Below are positions 7,446 to 10,000 of a stretch of DNA of 10,000 nt, one piece after another. The position numbers were made by a program, and so were the translations under genes. The DNA comes from Chrysomallon squamiferum. Taxonomy: Eukaryota; Mollusca; Gastropoda; Neomphalida; Peltospiridae. The notes beneath the pieces were generated by a model. That model was not told the origin of the DNA. It saw nothing but the letters and a program-made list of their open reading frames with translations, and did not search any database. Each line of letters starts with the position of its first letter. Position 1 is the stretch's first letter. The stretch spans positions 31,704,894-31,714,893 of the forward strand of contig CM022672.1 of assembly GCA_012295275.1 (NCBI GenBank), read 5' to 3'.

Positions 7446-7493
7446 CTGGGAGTATGGCTGCACTTTTGATGTGACTGGGTACAGAGCACATTC
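7446..7493 (-). CDS. Exon 4: short Cys exon closing lipocalin repeat A
   Basis: Acceptor TTTACAG and donor GTTTGT bound a 48-bp phase 1 to phase 1 exon that reads GMCSVPSHIKSAAILPG with its junction residues. It matches exon 3834-3896 (DLCPVSDDY... ending ITQG) in position, phases and the Cys-x-V motif, but is five codons shorter. It probably forms the C-terminal tail of one barrel and the linker to the next, with a Cys that could close a disulfide. The exon is short, so support comes mainly from phase fit and homology to the paralogous exon. It could be skipped without shifting the frame. Confidence 0.75.
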
Positions 7494-7809
7494 CTGTAAA
7501 CAGAGGAAAGATGATAGATAAAACAGAATTCGATTACTTTAAAATATCACAAAGTCATTTGACACACAATGGGTGTGTGTTTTTCTGTATTCAGGGGTAT
7601 ATTGTAAAAGTAGGTTATACAGTTATGAAAAAAAAAAAAACACTTGCAGTACTCACAGCTTTTATTATTGAAACCAAAAAAAATGTGTTTTATATTAATT
7701 TAAATAAAATATGGTTAATTACATAAAACTCAAAATAAGAAAAATGAGTCCAACTAATTTAATGTGTACCTAAATTCACTGATGTGATACTACTGTATGC
7801 CTACTTTTG
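7494..7809. other. Intron, no supported gene
   Basis: First part of the 1,046-bp intron between exons 8540-8752 and 7446-7493. A 71-codon plus-strand frame (7511-7726) is open but Lys/Ile-rich with no domain, typical of AT-rich chance. Confidence 0.55.
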
Positions 7810-7863
7810 CACACACACACACACACACACACACACTACACACACACAACACACACACACACA
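7810..7863. repeat. (CA)n microsatellite
   Basis: An interrupted CA dinucleotide run of about 54 bases, mid-intron. Confidence 0.92.
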
Positions 7864-7864
7864 G

Positions 7865-7951
7865 TTAAATTAAATTTAATCATTAAATTGGGTTTGTGGA
7901 ATAGATGTAATCATTCTCCATTGTTATTTTAAATTAAATTTAATCATTAAA
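7865..7951. repeat. 23-bp direct repeat pair
   Basis: TTAAATTAAATTTAATCATTAAA is present identically at 7865-7887 and 7929-7951, 64 bases apart. The unit contains the palindrome TTAAATTTAA. It probably reflects a local duplication. Confidence 0.85.
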
Positions 7952-8114
7952 GTTTTTCTAAAAAACTGAAAGTTTAACTGAACAACAAGATGTAATTTAA
8001 TCAGTAATGTATTTTCTGTTGTTGTTTTCCAATTGTATGTATACCAACAGTCAACAAGTTTTTATATGTTTCTGCAATAAATCTGAATCAATTATGAACT
8101 GCAGTGACCTATTC

Positions 8115-8306
8115 ATGTGTGTTTCTGTATGTATGTGTGTGTGTTTCTGTATGTCTGTGTGTGTTTGTTTCTGTATGTATGTGTGTTTCTGTATGTATGT
8201 GTGTATGTTTGTGTCTGTATGTATGTGTATGTGTATGCATGTATGTTTCTGTATGTATGTGTATGTTTCTGTATGTCTGTGTGTGTTTTTGTATGTGTGA
8301 ATGTTT
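8115..8306. repeat. GTTTCTGTATGTATGTGT-type tandem array
   Basis: TG and TATG units are punctuated by TTTCTGTATG about every 16-30 bases, giving an irregular higher-order repeat. All three plus-strand frames stay open with Cys/Val/Tyr-rich products, a sign of simple sequence rather than coding. Confidence 0.88.
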
Positions 8307-8360
8307 CTTTAATTTGACATATGTCTGGGACTATTTTTTTGAATGTTTATATGTATTTTT

Positions 8361-8456
8361 TTATATGTATATATATATATATATAGTCAGAAGATATATA
8401 TATAGTCAGAAGATAGAGATATAGAGAGATAGATAGAGATATAATCAGATATAGAC
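8361..8456. repeat. (TA)n / (GATA)n array with duplicated TAGTCAGAAGATA
   Basis: TA dinucleotides give way to GATA units. TAGTCAGAAGATA occurs at 8384-8396 and 8403-8415, and again at 9492-9504 inside another GATA array. Confidence 0.85.
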
Positions 8457-8481
8457 ATACAGATATAAACACACAAAAAAA

Positions 8482-8482
<1 letters not shown>

Positions 8483-8512
<30 letters not shown>
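8483..8512. repeat. (CA)n microsatellite near the exon 8540-8752 donor
   Basis: About 14 CA units. On the sense strand they form (TG)n beginning about 27 bases downstream of the donor. Confidence 0.92.
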
Positions 8513-8516
<4 letters not shown>

Positions 8517-8539
8517 TCTTATAATGAAAACAAATTTAC

Positions 8540-8752
8540 CACTTTCCAGTTTGAAAAGTGAAGCTGGGTCTAGACAAACGTCAACAAGTTTGTTTGTGAC
8601 AAACGTCATATCAGACTGGGTCAACGCATCCGATGTCCTAGTTAACACGTAAATTTGAGCTTTGTCCTCCAAACAAAACCCTGCTGTGTTTTTTGAAAAA
8701 CAGTAGTAAAGAATAGCCGCTGAATCATCAACATACAAAACTTTAAAGTAAC
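8540..8752 (-). CDS. Exon 3: motif 2/3 exon, lipocalin repeat A
   Basis: Acceptor TTTTTCAG and donor GTAAAT bound 213 bp (71 codons, phase 1 to 1). The protein begins GYFKVLYVDDSAAILYYC, continues through GFCLEDKAQIYVLTRTSD, then a helix-like stretch containing NKLVDVCLDP, and ends FKLESG. It aligns well with exon 4423-4626: G(Y/V)FKV(L/I)Y, then a Cys, FC, an Arg and a late Cys. Lipocalin motif 2 is usually T-D-Y and here reads V-D-D, so this repeat is diverged at that motif. The Arg in LTRTSD sits where lipocalin motif 3 is expected. It is the longest exon in the window. Confidence 0.88.
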
Positions 8753-8962
8753 CTGAAAAATAAAATAACAAAATTATCATAATTCGCTATTAACTGATAT
8801 ATGCTGTTTAAATTATAATTTATTTTAGTATGGGAACACACTTAGAGTAATTTAATAAGTGAAAAGGATAATGATAATTTCATATATCTATTTGAACTTC
8901 TCTTTTTGTTTCTTTTTTTTTAACTCATTATAAAAAAAATATTTGGATGAAATAGTCCTTTA

Positions 8963-9010
8963 TACACACACATACACACACACACAACACACACACACAC
9001 ACACACATAC

Positions 9011-9055
<45 letters not shown>

Positions 9056-9210
9056 ACTCAGTCACACAAACATACACACACACACACTCACACAAACATA
9101 CACACACACACACAACACACACACACACATACACACACACAACACACTCAAACACTCACACACACACTCACACACACAGACACACACACTCACACACACA
9201 CACACAGACA
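8963..9210. repeat. Long (CA)n array
   Basis: About 248 bases of CA dinucleotides with interspersed TACA, TCA and AACA units. On the sense strand it is a TG-rich tract beginning about 20 bases after the donor of exon 9230-9324. His/Thr-rich and Cys/Val-rich frames across it are artefacts. Between it and exon 8540-8752 (8753-8962) I see only AT-rich intron. Confidence 0.93.
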
Positions 9211-9229
9211 GAAAGAAGAACGTACACAC

Positions 9230-9324
9230 CTGTGTTGTTATGAGAGACAAAAGTAAAAGTTTCAGACGAATTCGTCACAAAAAACTTTTCCACCTGCGTC
9301 GGTTTGCAAACTTTTTTGTCTTCA
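9230..9324 (-). CDS. Exon 2: Cys-x-Pro strand exon, lipocalin repeat A
   Basis: Flanked on the sense strand by acceptor TTTTCCAG and donor GTGTGT, entering in phase 2 and leaving in phase 1. It encodes about 31 residues, from EDKKVCKPTQ through FFVTNSSETF to FVSHNNTG. Its length of 95 bp is identical to the homologous exon 5258-5352. The CKP motif is shared with that exon and appears as CLP in exon 1618-1706. In lipocalin terms this covers central strands of the barrel, and the Cys is a likely disulfide partner. Two N-glycosylation sequons (NSS, NNT) support an extracellular product. A long TG tract begins about 20 bases beyond the donor. Confidence 0.85.
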
Positions 9325-9391
9325 CTGGAAAACAACAACATCAAAGTAATCATTAATTTTGTTAATAAGCATTAGTGATTTTTACTTATAA

Positions 9392-9925
9392 TCAGACAGA
9401 CAGATAGATAAAGAAATACAGATGGAGAGATGGAATGAGGGAGGGGAAGAAATAAAGTGAGAGAGAGAAAATCAACTAAGCAACAGTCAAATAGTCAGAA
9501 GATAGACAGAGATAGATATAGATATACAGATAGAGAGATAGACAGACAAATAGAGAGATAAATAGACAAATAGATAAACAGAAATAGATAGACAAATAGG
9601 AAGATTGAGAGCTAGATAGATAGAGATATAGACAGATAGAGAGATGGGAGATATACAGACAGATAGAGAGATAAATAGACAGACAGATAGATATACAGAC
9701 AGGTAAATAGATTATATAGAAATACAGACAATATATAGAGTTAGATAGACAGATAGAGAGACAGAGAGATAGACAGAGACAGAAAGAAAGTACAGATATT
9801 TACCTGTTTAAAGAGATATAGATAAAGAGATAGAGATAGAAAGACAGATAGATAGATAGAGAGCTAGACAGAGAGATAGACAGATAGACAGATAAAGATA
9901 GACTGACAGCTAGATGGATAGAAAC
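9392..9925. repeat. (GATA)n / (GACA)n array
   Basis: More than 500 bases of imperfect GATA, GACA and GAGA tetramers fill most of the intron between exons 9940-10000 and 9230-9324, reaching within about 15 bases of the upstream donor. It includes TAGTCAGAAGATA (9492-9504) and a 16-base stretch (9794-9809) identical to the donor region of exon 7038-7096. Confidence 0.9.
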
Positions 9926-9939
9926 AGAATGAATCTCAC

Positions 9940-10000
9940 CTCCAGTTTCTGTACAGAAAGGTGAGGTTTGTGTCTGATGAGAAGTAAACAGGACCCTGAC
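9940..10000 (-). CDS. Exon 1 in window: end of the GxW exon, lipocalin repeat A (5' truncated)
   Basis: The readable frame gives 19 codons beginning QGPVYFSSD and ending FLYRNW, then AG, before the donor GTGAG (phase 2). The GP motif followed by a beta-strand-like stretch aligns with GPWQVV in exon 6248-6372 and GPIDIA in exon 2180-2304. This marks it as the 3' part of the exon that would carry GxWY further out at the window edge. An N-L-T glycosylation sequon is present. The other two frames are also open over this short stretch. The chosen frame rests on phase agreement with the next exon and on the alignment to the two sister exons. Confidence 0.75.

Larger units (their letters stand above)
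1618..10000 (-). other. Multi-exon gene for a tandem multi-lipocalin-domain protein (internal part)
   Basis: I infer one minus-strand gene from twelve exons whose GT-AG boundaries and phases (2,1,1,1,0,2,1,1,1,0,2,1 at the successive donors) fit with no conflict and no stop. The product repeats a lipocalin-like unit: a leader Cys and FD, then GxWYT, then CxP, then a Y-(T/V)-D-(Y/D) strand followed by YC or ICY, an FC pair, an Arg after a hydrophobic strand, a helix ending in a Cys, and a further Cys. Lipocalins are about 160-190 residues, and each repeat here is 180-184. Lipocalins are usually secreted beta-barrels that bind small hydrophobic ligands, but no ligand can be read from this sequence. 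Start codon, signal peptide and stop lie outside the window. A divergent calycin relative is possible, though the three classical motif positions favour lipocalin. Confidence 0.8.

Noticed and set aside
7511-7726. 71-codon plus-strand frame
   Set aside because: Lys/Ile/Phe-rich composition, no recognisable domain and no splice or poly(A) context. It fits chance in AT-rich sequence.
8928-9356. Cys/Val and His/Thr-rich frames over the (CA)n array
   Set aside because: Simple-repeat artefacts. The coding part here is only the spliced exon 9230-9324.

Overview
The window looks like an internal piece of an animal nuclear genome: AT-rich, dense in microsatellites, and carrying one large intron-rich gene on the minus strand that enters at position 10000 and leaves at position 1. 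Long (CA)n, (GA)n, (GATA/GACA)n, (TATG)n, (CATC)n and (AATG)n arrays, plus introns of about 350 to 1060 bp, would suit a lophotrochozoan such as a mollusc, but the sequence does not settle the taxon. I see no bacterial-style operon, rRNA, functional tRNA, CRISPR array or virus.

The core content is twelve coding exons on the minus strand. In transcript order they are 9940-10000 (partial), 9230-9324, 8540-8752, 7446-7493, 7038-7096, 6248-6372, 5258-5352, 4423-4626, 3834-3896, 2710-2774, 2180-2304 and 1618-1706. Every junction is GT-AG, every phase matches, and the joined 1,242 bases (about 413 codons) have no stop. The product is a tandem array of lipocalin-like domains. Each repeat uses five exons: (a) a GxW exon of 125 bp; (b) a Cys-x-Pro strand exon of 89-95 bp; (c) a TDY/Cys/Arg exon of 204-213 bp; (d) a short Cys exon of 48-63 bp; (e) a Cys...Phe-Asp leader exon of 59-65 bp that leads into the next GxW. 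One repeat adds 180-184 residues. The window holds the end of repeat A, all of repeat B and the start of repeat C. Both the start codon and the stop lie outside. Conserved cysteines and N-glycosylation sequons suggest a secreted or extracellular protein.

Most of the rest is intron. Simple repeats lie just downstream of nearly every splice donor and are mostly absent just upstream of acceptors. Other intronic items are a 41-bp minisatellite (1-835) with a diverged inverted copy at 1021-1047, a tRNA-like SINE candidate (about 3935-4045, minus), an unrecognised plus-strand ORF followed by AATAAA (5765-6056), a 10-bp-stem hairpin (6145-6178), and a threefold local duplication at the end of exon 5258-5352 that has copied its splice donor.
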